This document shows positions 36,298 through 48,834 of a stretch of 64,000 bases of DNA, in pieces; within the stretch, counting starts at the first letter, position 1, and each line of letters opens with the position of its first letter. Below the pieces are notes generated by a model that had not been told where the DNA came from, ran no database searches, and worked only from the letters and a program-made list of their open reading frames with translations. The position numbers were made by a program, and so were the translations under genes. The DNA is taken from positions 992,001-1,056,000 of the forward strand of contig JAWNZC010000369.1 in NCBI GenBank assembly GCA_035771165.1. Reading direction: 5' to 3'. The DNA comes from Paragorgia papillata. Taxonomy: Eukaryota; Cnidaria; Anthozoa; Scleralcyonacea; Coralliidae.

Positions 36298-39200
36298 TCA
36301 AGCAAAAACATAGCCTTTACTACCAAACTTTAGAACTGTATCCATCATTTTCTTGAAATCTGAGTAGGATGTGTGATGTAAAGGCAAATACAATGTAAGG
36401 AAGCATGTTTCAACAGTTGGCCATTGGTTGTCACTTGTTTGCAGTATAACTTCTAACTTTTCTTCTCTTGGTGGAAGATGTGGAATTCCAGACCAAAATT
36501 GGCAAAGGGAATTTAAGTCAAGGTTTTCTATGAAGGTAATAAAATAGCTGGTTATGTTGATTACTATTACAGTAAGGGTTTTGATAGTACAGTAGACATG
36601 TTAAACTTGCATAACTGATGTAAATGATTCTTGCTGGTTTTAGCAATACTAATTAGAAAATTTTCCAGATTGCTTAATTCTTCAAATTGTGGCTGATTAT
36701 TAGGTTTGATATGTAATATATCATACACGAGGAGGAGTGTTTCATCAGGATATCCAAACACCAAGACTTTTTTAACAAATTTCGAGGTGTTTGGAATCCT
36801 GATGAAACATTCTTCCGAGTGTATGATATAGCTTCTCAAACAGATCAGTATTTTAAGAGAAAATCGAGGCGAAAGTTGGCTTAATTTATGTAATTTCTTC
36901 CTCCGATATCCAAACCACCGTCTCGGTACTGATTTCCTTTGTTTTCGGCTCATGAATTATTAATGAGTTTGAGAATGTGATTAATCAAACTTTTCCCTGG
37001 TACAGTATTTACTGTAAAGTGATAACTGGTTCATGTGTAGTTTCAGAAATAACAGTTTATAGAGTTTTACTCCAACTTGTACTTTTAAGAGATATGCTAA
37101 TCAATGGTACCCTAAGATACTCACTCTCAGCTATAATAGGCAGCCCCTAAAGTGTGTTACACAGTCAAAGATGCAGTGTAGCATCACTAGCATGCAACAT
37201 TGAAATACATTTGGCTGGTGCTGTACTCACTCTCACTCTGTGTGGACTGGTCCAATTCCTCCATGTATGTAAAAAAGTACATCTTAGTGGCTTGGGACCT
37301 TTCATTGTTATCCTCATCCTTAATAGAAATCTTTGCCTTCAGGTCATTCCACCTCACCTTTTCTTCACTTTCCCTGGGGAAAATTATTGATGTAATATTG
37401 CTGTTGGCCTTCATGAAATCATGAAGACCAGTTTCATTCATCCCTAACAAAGGACAAGATAAAACAAAATTATTGATGGAATTTTGTATTCCTATCACTA
37501 TTTAATATTGTGGTTGGAGAACAAAAATTACCTACATGTTTTGCATCAGAGGTGCAGTCTCACAACTGTGCTTGCTGTCATATACGGTTGGTGGGACTTA
37601 TAGGCCAGAGAATAATAGGTAAGAAAGAAAAACTTGTTTGTCCAACAAAGTTGAATATGGCCGAATGTAATCAACACCTTTCAACATTTATAACAATACC
37701 TGTAGATTAAAATGTTGAACAAATATTGAACATTTTGTTCAACAACATTCAAGTGATTCAACAATACCCATATCACTCAGGGAGGGGGGGGGGGGGGGCA
37801 GAATAAATTGTTGAAAGCATAATATCTGGCCAAGGCTTTAATTGTAATTACTCATTTTCAAACAATGTGTAGCAGCAACAAGGAACACTCTTACCTGGCC
37901 CAGGGCCCATTTGCTATAAATATACAGTACCCTGCATTAACACCATTGATGCCTGAATCACCCAAAAACAGCACTTTTAATATTTTACATGGATATATAA
38001 GCCAGATTATTCAACTCTCTGTGATGTCAAATGATTTTACTTATAAAATACCATTACAGGTAATGAAACCTTCAGATATGAGTAGGTACTGGTAATTACA
38101 GCAAGTGCATAAAATTAAATGCTAACCTTGAGCAATATCATTCAATTCCATTCTTCTTTTATCAGTGACGTTGAATATGATTAAATTTTCAATTGCTGTG
38201 GGCCATTGCACTTTTGAAATATCTGGATCAATACCTGCTTCCAGAAAATAAGGGGTAAGTTGGGAAATTACCTCCTCATTAGGCTTTTCTCCAATTTTCA
38301 CTTTCTGTGCCTATTAAAAACCAATATAAAAAATAATTTGCAAGAGCATATTATATTAAAATTTAGTTGTTTATAAATATTTACATAATACTAATACTAA
38401 TATTTCCTATATGAATAATTTCTCCCAATCATGTGGTTATACATGATTATACAGTACCTCCTCCAAAAACTCTCTGAGCTCAGTGTCAGCAATATCCTCT
38501 AGACCTATTTCACCATGACTCCCTGTCAACCAAAAATGGATAACAGATTCAGAGAGACCATATAACAATGCACCACCATGTAAAATGCAATGTCCAAGAA
38601 TTTTCCCAATTGCACGATATCCACCAGCCTGTCTCACAGCTGTATTATGCACTGGAATCTTGTGATCCTTTTCTCCTTCAAAAAACAGGGTAGGTTTTCC
38701 CATACTGACAAATCCTTCTGTAACCAGTTTCATGGCACAGTCCAAGAACTCACTGACTGGCCCACTACCGACACCAGTTTCATTTTCAAAAATGATTCTT
38801 GGAGTTGCCTTGAGATTTCTTCTCCCAGACTTATAACAACCCATGACGTCTAACTTCATGTCATTTGTATCCTGCATACGGTCAATGTGAAACACTTCTC
38901 TGGGACAGTCAGTAGAGAGAGTTCTTGATTTAAATTCTGCCAGAACCTGGTAAGGTGACATCTCATTTCTTCCAGATATGGAGCTTAGAAGAGAGCAATT
39001 CCAAATTTCATCATCTGTCTCATTCCCTTGAGTAAACAACAAAAAATAATGTACAGTATTTAAAAGCAACGTTGTAAGTTGAAGATTAGATGTCCAGTTG
39101 CCAATCCTTCAAGTTAACACAATTAGAAATTACATACAGTACGGTAGTACATAATTTTGAGAGGGAAATGAATTCCCATAAAGATTAGAAACCAATGAAC

Positions 39201-42200
39201 TATTATGACCTGCATGATGTCAGGCCATTCACCATAATATAGATTTTATTATAATTATGCAAATACATAGTTACATGAAGTATACAGTAGAGACAGATAC
39301 CTACAGTAGCTGTAATTAATTTACATTTATGGTAAAAAGATACTGTACATATAGGCAGGGGAGGTGCCAAGAATTCCCCAACAGGGGGACTAGTAGGGGG
39401 CCCCAAATTTGAATGTCTAGAATAGCTTTTTCCATCTAATCAGCGTGAAATTATCACAATAACCGACAAGCTACAGCATCTATTTTCAACGTATCAATAA
39501 GAAAAAATCTGTTGAACACGTAGTGTGGGAATTAACATTTGCCATTTTCTTCCAATATTGCAGACAGAAAATGGAATTTTGAGTATTTTTAATTAATACT
39601 GTTCTCTTCTATACATACCGTATCCTGTGTTTCTACAGGAGTTTCATTTCACTATTAAAGCATTAATTACTGACTTGTCTGGTTTAATCAGTTAAAAAGT
39701 TATTTGCCAATTGTTAAAAATAAAATTTGTCTTCCAGATGATTCCCCACCAACAAATCTGTAAATTTCCCCTGATGGGATGGGATATAGGGTTTCCAACA
39801 TACAGGGTATGCATGTCTACCAATTTCACCCCAGCTATAGGACATGTTTTATTACTCTAACTATTATGGTACTACTGTATAATATGATATGCTAACATGT
39901 AAAATTACCATTAAAACCACTCAATTCTTCTTCATTATCTTCAATGCCAAGTAAGGTTTCTATTGTTGTACTGACATCACCTAAAGATGCTTCTAGGGTT
40001 TTGGTCAGTGTTTCCTCTGAAACCATTGGAAACATGTCTCTCAGCTGAACAAGGGAACCCTACAAAGTAAAAGTAATTCTAAGTAAAGTTGTTTGATTAT
40101 AAAACCTCAACCTCAAACAGATGTTGAACATCCCCTTCAACCTCAAACAGATGTTGAACAGAAGCTGTACATTATAAATAACAATGCCAATAACAATACA
40201 TGTACTGTACTACCTCACTAACCACAGAATTTTGTCTTTTTTGGCCAAGTGCAGTACTTTTCTTGTCACTGAAATTACAGACACACATTACAATACTTTC
40301 AGATACTGTACTATAAGATAATGTATTAACTTTTGTGACATTATGACCTGGTTTTGTGATTGCATATGTATACCAGCTTAATGATACTCTGTAACAGTTT
40401 ATACTACACTACTACCAATACTTAATTACTACAACTACCACTACCACTATCAGTAATAATAATTTTATTATTTGAGGATAAACAATAAATACAATATAAG
40501 AGAAAAATATGTAAATTTAAATAAGCATGAAAGAATAACATAAAATATACAGATGAATAAATCATCTCTCAGCCAGTTAAAAGGAAGAAGAAAATAAGTC
40601 TAGGTAATGATATGATTTTGCTCGTACAATTAAGGATTTACATGATATTTGAAAATTTTGCCAAAATTACACAAGCCATTAGGCGAGTGCAATTTGTCAT
40701 TATTTTCAAATATCACTTGTAGTGTAAATCCTTAATTTTACGAGCAAAATCATGATTACTCATTTATTATATGCATGACAAAATTACAACATATACATGT
40801 ACGCTTCGTACTCATGCACTCACGCCATTAAAAACATCTTGTTTAATTACTTGACAAGAAATATTTTCACTCTGGGTATTCTCTGTACTCATTTCAAAAT
40901 ATTTACATGGAATTTTTAGTTCATAGTGTACCACAAGTCATTGGAAATGTGAAAACTTTCCATTGCAAAATTGGCCACCATTTTGAATTTTATTGTCAAC
41001 ATCGTTCCCAGGGCCTTCTCTATTTTTATTAATTGTACTGCAGTACAAGGTGCAGTACAATTAATAAAATAATTGTACTCCTCTCAACCAATCAGAATGT
41101 AGTAATTTTGTCATGCATATAATAAATTGAATAATAATTAACTTTATTATTGAAATCCAAGGTAAAAGTCAACATTAGCACAAGTTTAAATTACCTGGTG
41201 TTTGTATAAGGAGCACTTCTATCTCCTGGGCAAATGGACGTGTGCTCTCTTACACCTGTCATGGGCAGATCAGCTTCACAGAAGACACATTTCACAGTTG
41301 GTGATTTACCAGGAATAATAATCTGCAAGTATAATGATGATGAAAATGCTAAACAGCTATTCAAGTTGTGTATATGCAAATGTCACAAATGACATAGCTA
41401 CACAAGCTGTGTGTGTATATGCAAATGTTGCAAACTTCTGAAAACAAATCTCCCCCTTAATTAATAAGCACACACTCCCACCCCAACATATAATAATTAA
41501 TAGACTAATACTATAGTCATGTATATTAATAAACAGAACAATATACTGGTAAACAATCCAAATAAATTCCATGTACTATTTTCTCTATATTAACAAACAA
41601 AATGTAGGCATTTTGAAATGCCAAATTTCAGCACCTGAATCACTGATTTCACCAAAATCTCTACTATAGAGTACAGTTAACAGTAAACCAAAAAATCCTT
41701 TGAACAAATATAAGCCTAGGGCTAAATTTGGGGAGTTTATGACAGCTATACAAAATGCAACAAGTATATACAAATGGCTTCAGCTACACGTATAAATAGC
41801 TCATAATTATAAGTGAATAAAGTACCTGAATGTCAGGCTCTTCAGCTACTTTTAAGCTCAAATTTCTTTGCAGTGGGCGTACATATGCAAGTGCTTGAGA
41901 CAACCCAGACATATCTCGAAGAAAAGGCACAGAGTATCCGGCCGTAGGAGGCTTTATATGGACTAACTCGTTAGGCGTCGAACCACTTCTTAAAATTTCA
42001 AAGCCACCAGCTTCTTTGAGCTTTGGGTATACTTCGTAAAGCTTGTCCTGAAGGGCAAAGGCATTTCCGGTGCTTGAAAACACAATTTTCTTACGTCCAA
42101 GGCCTGCATCCTGCAGAACAAGCTTATCATGCCGTGAAGGCGCATGGTTTTGATTGCAATGTGCAAGACATAGAAAGTCATGAGTCCATGTTTCCTTAAC

Positions 42201-42596
42201 TTGAAAAAACCCTTTTTTAGCACGTTTTGGAGCTGTAGGTCTGGTAGTCTGCTGGCGTGATTGAAAAGAGTGAGTTCCATTATACGATCTGCCAAAAAGG
42301 TTTTGAAAGTTCCCAAGCACGCTCATATCACGATCTGGTGTGCGTACGGTATTTGGAGTGATATTCCTTGTTAAATCCACATTCGTTGCACTCGCAGTCG
42401 CAGAAGGCGTTGTTGAAGACGGACTAACAAACTCCGACGTGGAAGATCCACTTTGCAAATCATTCCCTCTTCTAGACGGAATATTTCCGTTTTGCACTTG
42501 GTCATTCCCTGCATCAAAAATTATCAGAGACGTTGCTTCACGTAGTAGATTGACAGCACGCGAGAGCGACGAAGAACCAGCGTTACCTTCGGCCAT
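36298..42596 (-). CDS. HECT-type E3 ubiquitin ligase with CUE-like domain (eight exons)
   Basis: Minus-strand exons: 42,596-41,826; 41,322-41,195; 40,268-40,214; 40,059-39,909; 39,026-38,458; 38,310-38,127; 37,443-37,231; 36,527-36,298. All have GT/AG borders and consistent phases; total 2,301 nt, 766 residues. Exon 1 has a low-complexity Ser/Thr region and then a globular domain (THDFLCLAHCNQ...RKKIVF...GGFEILR). Exon 2 has a zinc-finger-like CVFCEADL...HTSICPG. Exon 4 is CUE-like (LRDMFPMVSEE...LGDVSTTIETLL), probably binding ubiquitin. Exons 5-8 form the HECT domain (RIIFENETGVGSGPVSEFLD; FWSGIPHLP), with the catalytic Cys about residue 732 in VETCFLTLYLP, 34 residues before the end. It resembles G2E3-like genes of fish and corals. 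A role in transposition is inferred from location only. Confidence 0.88.
36712..36833. repeat. Hairpin repeat in HECT gene intron
   Basis: ATATCATACACGAGGAGGAGTG and CATTCTTCCGAGTGTATGATAT pair, with AGGTGTTTGGAATCCTGATG against CATCAGGATATCCAAACACC inside. A relative occurs near 61,130-61,190. It lies between the last HECT exon and exon 7. Confidence 0.55.
40609..40757. repeat. Hairpin repeat in HECT gene intron
   Basis: ATGATTTTGCTCGTA...TTAAGGATTTACA is inverted as TGTAAATCCTTAATTTTACGAGCAAAATCAT. It lies in the intron between exons 2 and 3 of the HECT gene. Confidence 0.55.
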
Positions 42597-42652
42597 GTTG
42601 AAACACAGAACAAACTTGTTGCCGTCTTCGCGGCATATTTCCAACTCGGCTA

Positions 42653-42958
42653 CAAATTAGGGGGTTGGGGAGAGGCCAAAGTTCGCAATCAACACAAAAT
42701 TTGACGCAGCACAACATTTGGTTACGCATTATTAAATTAAGTGCAACATTACATTTGATTGTGAAGCTTAATTTATTATTTCAAAAAAACATTAAGTGCA
42801 ACATTAAATTTGATTGTGAAGCTTAATTTATTTACTTCAAAAGAACATTTAGACTGTCAATACAAAATTTGGAAATATCGCATTAAATACGAACTATCCG
42901 AATGAGGAAGAGAACAACAACATTAATAGTCTCATTTTGGCGGTAATAACACTTCATA
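42653..42958 (-). repeat. Right terminal inverted repeat of integrase/HECT element
   Basis: Inverse of the left repeat, but 55 bp longer because a block containing AAGTGCAACATTAAATTTGA and GTGAAGCTTAATTTATT is tandemly duplicated (about 42,740-42,840). It ends 56 bp before the HECT ATG at 42,596, so it probably carries that gene's promoter. Confidence 0.9.
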
Positions 42959-43026
42959 TAATATAGGATCATATTGCGATGTTGTCTTGATTGTCTTCCC
43001 GTGCGAAATATCTTGGTTTTTCGAAG

Positions 43027-44181
43027 ATGGATTGTGAAGGAGAAAGCTCAATTGATGAACGAGTACTTATGGAAGCGGTAGTGGATTCTCTTTCGGAAGA
43101 AAGTATTAATGAGAACGTCGAGTTTGAGAGATGTGTAGACGAAGGAGTGGATGAGTGTAATCTGTTGAAGAAATATCCATGTGGACTCTGCTCGAAAGTT
43201 TGTAAGTCAAAGGGTGGACTTACACTACACACCAGAGCAAAACATGGTGATAAAACACCAGTAACCAAGTCTGTCTCGCCAATTGATTCAAAAGTTGTGA
43301 GTGAAATCGTTAGTAAAGCAGTCGAATCTGTTGTAAACTCAAAGTTGTATGGAGAGTCAATAACAAAGTTGATTTCTGAAGCCGACCTTAAGCCATCTGA
43401 ACTTCTCGTGGAATCTTTGGTTAGTTTGTACGCAGAATTTTGCGAAAGGTTGGACAGAGACAAACTCTTGAAAATTTTTTATAAACAAATGCCGAAAAGT
43501 GCACAAATGTTCACCACCGATTCGCAAGAAATGTACGCTGCAGCGTACAATCTCATAATGGTTCATATTCCTGATTTACTCGTTGGGTTTTACAAACGTG
43601 GAAATGTCAAAGAAAAACTTCCCAACATAAAGCCAATTGAGAAATCGGAATATGGACCATTATCATACGTCGCTGGGTATATAATTTCGAAGATGTACCG
43701 TAAAAGTAAAGCTGCAGTGAAACAAACTACTGAACAACTTGAACTTCAGTCTCTGTTGTTGTCTATGAAGTCATTGGATGACAATGAATACATTGACTCT
43801 CTTTCTCGAGGAAAACTGTGGAATCCTTGCGGAAATTTGTTGGCAATAACTACTGAATGTGAGAAAATATTCAGGCAGTACAGTGATGGTTTAGTGCGAG
43901 AAATTCCACTAGACCAGGTCAGTGCAGATGTATTGCAAAAGCCTAAAGTTAAGTCAGCATGGGATGCTATTCTTTGTGATGCAAGCTTGGATAAAAGCAA
44001 AACATCTGTAAGTGATATTTGTTTGGAGAACATTGTCATGCTCTATATTCGGGTAAGGTCCTTCTCTTACACAAAAGATGTGGTAACTCAAATTAAAATC
44101 AAAGAGAAGGTAAAACTACACCAGAAAGCCTTGCAAAAGAGTCTAAAGAAACAGTCAGAGGCTTGCAGCTCAAAGACATAA
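43027..44181 (+). CDS. C2H2 zinc-finger protein of the THAP element with YVAGY motif
   Basis: A single open frame of 384 residues from ATG 43,027. Residues about 50-75 hold one C2H2 finger (C-G-L-C, K-G-G-L-T-L-H, H). The middle part is helical. At about residue 218 is GPLSYVAGYIISKMYRKSK, resembling the Y-[IV]-A-G-[YW] segment near the C-terminus of P-element/THAP9 transposases. The end is basic (KIKEKVKLHQKALQKSLKKQ). It is convergent to the THAP transposase inside the same element. Possibly a DNA-binding partner supplying a C-terminal function; this is inference. The nested integrase/HECT element sits 62 bp upstream and has likely displaced its promoter. Confidence 0.7.
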   Translation: MDCEGESSIDERVLMEAVVDSLSEESINENVEFERCVDEGVDECNLLKKYPCGLCSKVCKSKGGLTLHTRAKHGDKTPVTKSVSPIDSKVVSEIVSKAVESVVNSKLYGESITKLISEADLKPSELLVESLVSLYAEFCERLDRDKLLKIFYKQMPKSAQMFTTDSQEMYAAAYNLIMVHIPDLLVGFYKRGNVKEKLPNIKPIEKSEYGPLSYVAGYIISKMYRKSKAAVKQTTEQLELQSLLLSMKSLDDNEYIDSLSRGKLWNPCGNLLAITTECEKIFRQYSDGLVREIPLDQVSADVLQKPKVKSAWDAILCDASLDKSKTSVSDICLENIVMLYIRVRSFSYTKDVVTQIKIKEKVKLHQKALQKSLKKQSEACSSKT

Positions 44182-44967
44182 AATACAGACTTGCTGAAAC
44201 AAGTGAGTATTTTTATCTGCTTACCTTGTATCATAGTATGACTGAGCCATTATGCAATTAGTGGTTTGGTTTTCAATTTACTGATTGTGGTGCATTTAAA
44301 TTTAAGCAATTTGAGATAATTTTACATACAGTATAATAGAATAGAATACAATACAATATAATATATACAATAACTTATACTTATATATAATATTACAGCT
44401 GATTTCATAATACTTTTCTGCTGTGTGTTCTGAAGTTCATTCCCAAGTTGACAAATTATCCAATAATGATGAGCTCACAATTTGATTGGATAATTTTTCA
44501 ACTTGGCAACAAATGTCTGAACTTTCGAACAATGGAACACACAGCAGAAAATATGAAAATTATCAGCTTTAAATTGGGTAAATTTACAACAAAGAAAAAA
44601 TTGTTACACTAAAAGATAATTTGTAGAAACACCACACTTTTTCATCACTGAGCTTTCACCCAGTTGACCAATAAAAGCTCTAAGTCAACAGGTTGAAAGT
44701 TCAGCAATAAATAAAAATGTGGTGTTTCCACACATTATTTTTTACTGTAATTTGTCACCATGCAAACATTCAAAAATTAAATATATATTATAATAATTAT
44801 TATTGAGGTCACTTGTTCTAGATATAAGGTCTATAAGTATTCACAATTTGCTAACATAAAAAAACTCATCAAAGAATCATGGATCAAAGAGTAATATTAA
44901 AACAGATATACATGTATTTATATGCAAAAGTAAAATAATATAAACTAAAAAATATTCACATATTGTA
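44182..44967. other. Gap between convergent genes of the THAP element
   Basis: AT-rich. Contains a hairpin with TTCTGCTGTGTGTTC/GAACACACAGCAGAA ends (44,415-44,550) and another with GTGTTTCCACA/TGTAGAAACACCAC (44,622-44,735). No gene. Confidence 0.45.
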
Positions 44968-47900
44968 TTATTTCTTTTTCTTCTTCAATAAAGGCTCTTC
45001 CCTGATAGTAGCCCACCGTGATTCTCCTTCTTTACGACGTGCTCCAACATTCCCTCTGGATACAAGGCCAGCATTTCTTTGGACCTGAAGGATTCTGTCA
45101 TTATATCCAAACTCAACTGCATCAGGGTTGTCAGATCGTCGCCCGCGTTGTCTTTGATGACCAAAGTATTCTTCAAGGCAGTCTTGCATAAAGCGCTCTG
45201 TGAGAACATATGGTACTCCTTCCCCCAACAGAAACTTGGTACACTCAATGAGGCTGTTCACTGTTATTTTCAAACCTTCAAACGTTTGTGGTGAAATGAA
45301 CATTCGTGCCATCTGGTCCTTGGTAAAATTAGGTCTTCTGCTTATGGCATCCTTCCAGTCAGTGAAGTACTTGAGGAATGTCTCTGTTAACCATATGAAG
45401 CGTGAATCATCACAACTCTTATATGGTGCCAGAAGTGGATTCTGCTTTCGTTGGTGCTCATGAGTTGATCTAACATTGCAGCAATCAAAGAAGTCATTCA
45501 TCAACTGACAGAAATTGGCTGTTTCTGAAACTTCGTCTAATGGCATGCTTCTTCGGAGTGCTTCAGCCATAGATTTGGAGAGAATTTGCACAGCCAAGTT
45601 AACTTTCATTTTAGCAAATGATGTTAAATTGATGTGCTCAATGGTCAACTTTGGCAGTTGATGGAGGCCCAATTCTAGATCTGCAAAATAGCATCTAGAA
45701 ATGTGCTCCCACAACAAATTCTTTCCATTTTTCCAGAGAAATCTAGTACCACCAGAACCCGAACTGTGGAGATTGCCTTAAAATAAAAATAAGAACAAAA
45801 AATTAAATAACAAACCAAAGATGTAGAACTATATATTAAGAACCAACAAGCTACTTGTTCTTGTTTACAAAATTTATTCTGAAGATCACCTTGGAAAGTA
45901 AAACTCTAAAGCCTCTTTTCCACTTATCATAAAACCTGGCTCGTAATTAAAAACAACTGAGTGTTGTTATTAATTGGTCATTTCCCAAAAGAGTTGAAGA
46001 CTGGTGATGGGTTAGGAATGCTAGGGTACTTGGGACCGTTTGGAGGGACAGATTTCATACTTGGTGGCGTAAGCACAATGAAACTGTCCCTTCAAACAAT
46101 CCCAAGAACACCAGCGCTCAATACTCTTTACCAGTCTTCAACTCTTTTGGGAAATGGCTAATTGCACATTCACACTTGCAGCTTGCTGTGAGCCAGCTTG
46201 CTGCGAGTTGTTTTATACAATTACTGTAATTAAAATTAAAATTACAGTACACTTTTATGTATATCTACTGTATATCATACTGTAAATACCAGAGCTGCTC
46301 AAATGTTGTTTTTTAGATTCACCCCTTCCATTTGCGCATTGCATGCCTGCACGAATATAAATTTATAAAATGGGTAAGCCCCATTTTAAATCGGAGTACA
46401 GAGACATGTCTGCCATCATTTTCATTTTATATTGTACAACTCATGTTCTGTTTGGTTAAATCTCAAGTAATCACAGGTGTAATTACTTTATTGCACCATC
46501 ATTCATCAGTTGAGTCTCGGCAACTTCCGTGGCTTCTTGTTTGTTTTTTACATCAAAAAACAGTTAGCTATTTTATAAAACAAATAGAAAATGGCTTTTG
46601 TGTCTTTGTACTGTGATACAAACACGAATGACATAATTTCAACTGGGAAAAAATGTGTGAAAACATTCGGCTGCACCTTGTGTTTCCACTAGGCATATTT
46701 CCTGGTTGAAATGATGCCATTTGTGTTTGTATCACAGTAAATCCCCTTTTTCAGATTTCTGAAGGAGCAGCACCCTTATTTATATTGTATTATATATTAT
46801 GTTTATTTTATTGATGTTGTGTATAAAGTTAGACTTATAGAAAAGCAGCCTCTTGTATATACATGTAAGATATTGTAGATAAGAAATTCAAATTTCCACA
46901 ACAAACATTTTCTTACCTCTTGTTGTTTTCATAAGGTGTGGGGCATCTGCAAAGAACCAAATATTTCTCTGTGGTGCATACAGATTCATGGTCTTGTTGA
47001 CACATTCTGTACCCTGGGTGCCTTTTTTTTCTTGTTCACCAGAAATATGCTTGTGCACGCGGAAAAACTTTCGGTTGGCTGACATTCCATCACTTACTGT
47101 GCCAACAACATGCAGGCCACAATTTAGTTCCAAAATTCCAACTGCTTGCCAGTAAATTGGGACCAACTGATAGGAAACAACCGTTTGGGTAAGGAAATAT
47201 ACTAGCATAAATTTCAGAGTTGTCTGAACACCTCTAACCATGAATGCTAGTACATGGCTTGCAACCTCTAACTCCTCAAATGTTGAGAAGTCCAAATCAG
47301 GATCACCAAGTGAGGTGAACCCAATCAACTTGCCTGAGTGTTTGTCAAACACCAGTCTTCCTTTGATCTTCATTTCATCAAACACCAACACAACATATCT
47401 AGCAGCGCCCTCGTAGCTCTTCACAATGGACTTCAGTACATCGATATTTTCCAAGACAAAGCCTGCTGCTGGTTTGAAGTGGTTCCTGTAGTCTCGCAGG
47501 GTTCTCTCATGGGGTAGGTAAAGGATTCCATCTGGGTTCTTTTCACTCTTTCTGAGCTCGTTGTAGACAGATGACGACTTTGCATGTATTGACAGGCAGA
47601 ACTCAACAAAGTGAGGATGCCATCTCCGTCCATGTTTATTAGACATCATTGCTTTCTGCTGTTGCTCGTAGACTAGTCTCATGTGTGGGGTAGCTTGCAA
47701 ATTGGTTTGGTCCAAGATTGCCAGGAAGGAATTACTGAGATCATCTTCAATTCTTACACCATGAGAACCAATTTCTTCTTCCATTCTTTTTACTCGGTCT
47801 TCTAGCTGCATACATTTGAATTCAGACTCTTTCAATTTTATTCTATCTTCCCTTATGGTTTCTTGCAATTTAGCAGCTGAACATGCAGTTAGTGGTGCTT

Positions 47901-48834
47901 TGGCTTTAGCAGGAAGGACAGGTTTAGCTTGATTCTTTTTTCCATCAAATTTAGTGCATGTTTTACATTTGTCAGTTTCTGCTCTTATGAGAATTTCACA
48001 TTTTCTTGATCGTCTTACTTGGGAGTAATTGATAGGTGAAGACTGATTTTTGGGTGCTACCAAAGGAATAACATGCATAATGGTTTCACTGGAAGGCTCT
48101 TGTTCGGAGGAAATTCCACAGCAGATACCGAGACTACATAACAGACTGTGCAAGTCCTTGAATTTACTGCACATTCGTGAATGGTTTTCAGGAAAAAGTA
48201 CCGAACAACTATTAGGCACTGTCGCTCCATATACTGCTACAGTTATTTCAAGAGATTCCTCGATTTGAATAAAATACTTTGGGATAAGAAATCCTGGCTC
48301 ACGCATCTCCACAATGATGTTGTTGTCTGATATTGTGACAGTCCAGTCACGCAAGTAGGGGTACTGCCTTTCAAAGTATTTTTTCAAGTCATTGAAAGAC
48401 GGAGGCGCACTGGATGCTGATGAGGATGATTGCGGTTCGTGGCGGATGAGAACTCTTCTTTCTTGCGGTGTCGAAGTCCCAGGCAAAATATCCAATGTTT
48501 TGACGGGAAGGTTCAAAGTCGGAATGGCTCCAGTTTGTAGCTTTTTACGCACTTTCTCGTTGCCGTGCTTGTCAGTGTAGGGAAATGATTCGATACAATC
48601 CCGTTCGAAGTGATGTTCGCAAATGAAAATGTTGTTCTTTGTAAACCTCTCTCTCAGTTCACTGGTTTCTTGTCGCGTACGGAGAATAGCAGTTTTCCAA
48701 GCCGAACGTGCTTCAAGTTTGATCTGCGATGTGTGCTCCGAGTCAGACGCTTTAGGAGTAGGAATCTTAAATAAACTCATCCCTTCATATCGTCTACTGT
48801 GTGGACAATCGAGAAAAGCGCAATTCTTGGGCAT
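44968..48834 (-). CDS. THAP9/P-element-like transposase (two exons)
   Basis: Exon 1 is 48,834-46,917 and exon 2 is 45,776-44,968; GT/AG, phase 1, total 2,727 nt, 908 residues. Residues 1-100 are a THAP zinc finger (CAFLDC, W46 region, ICEHHF, AIPTLNLP; C2CH). A coiled-coil follows (LQETIREDRIKLKESEFKCM...). Then comes the RNase-H-like core with VLVFDEMKIKGRLVFD (first Asp) and FFADAPHLMKTTRGNL (second Asp). Exon 2 gives LWEHISRCYF...PKLTIEHINL...FAKMKVNLAVQ and the late CLEEYFGHQRQRGRRSDNP block. It binds element ends through THAP and cuts DNA. The frame is intact. The usual YVAGY segment is not in this protein but in the neighbouring C2H2 protein. Confidence 0.88.
45967..46163. repeat. Inverted-repeat MITE in THAP transposase intron
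   Basis: ATTGGTCATTTCCCAAAAGAGTTGAAGACTGG is inverted at the right (CCAGTCTTCAACTCTTTTGGGAAATGGCTAAT). Inner GGGACCGTTTGGAGGGACAG and CTGTCCCTTCAAACAATCCC also pair. Confidence 0.65.
46611..46737. mobile_element. 127-bp TA-flanked MITE in THAP transposase intron
   Basis: CTGTGATACAAACACGAATG is inverted as CATTTGTGTTTGTATCACAG and flanked by TA on both sides. Confidence 0.65.

Larger units (their letters stand above)
32824..42958. mobile_element. Integrase/HECT two-gene DNA transposon, 10,135 bp
   Basis: Long terminal inverted repeats (251 bp left, 306 bp right), a 6-bp TSD, and two convergent spliced genes: a DDE integrase-type transposase (33,099-35,807, plus) and a HECT E3 ligase (36,298-42,596, minus). 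All exon phases join and no frameshift or internal stop was found, so the copy looks young and possibly autonomous. DD35E transposases of IS3/retroviral-integrase type are known in eukaryotic DNA transposons (for example the group called IS3EU). Whether this element belongs to a named family could not be checked. Confidence 0.9.
32818..42964. repeat. 6-bp target-site duplication TAATAT of integrase/HECT element
   Basis: TAATAT at 32,818-32,823 and 42,959-42,964 directly abuts the terminal repeats TATGAAGTG...CACTTCATA. Removing the element and one copy restores GTTTGAATAATATAGGATC in the THAP element. Confidence 0.9.

Noticed and set aside
36712..36833. Possible hammerhead from CTGATGAAAC-like words
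   Set aside because: CTGATGA is present but there is no stem II followed by GAAA at proper spacing; it is simply part of a hairpin repeat.
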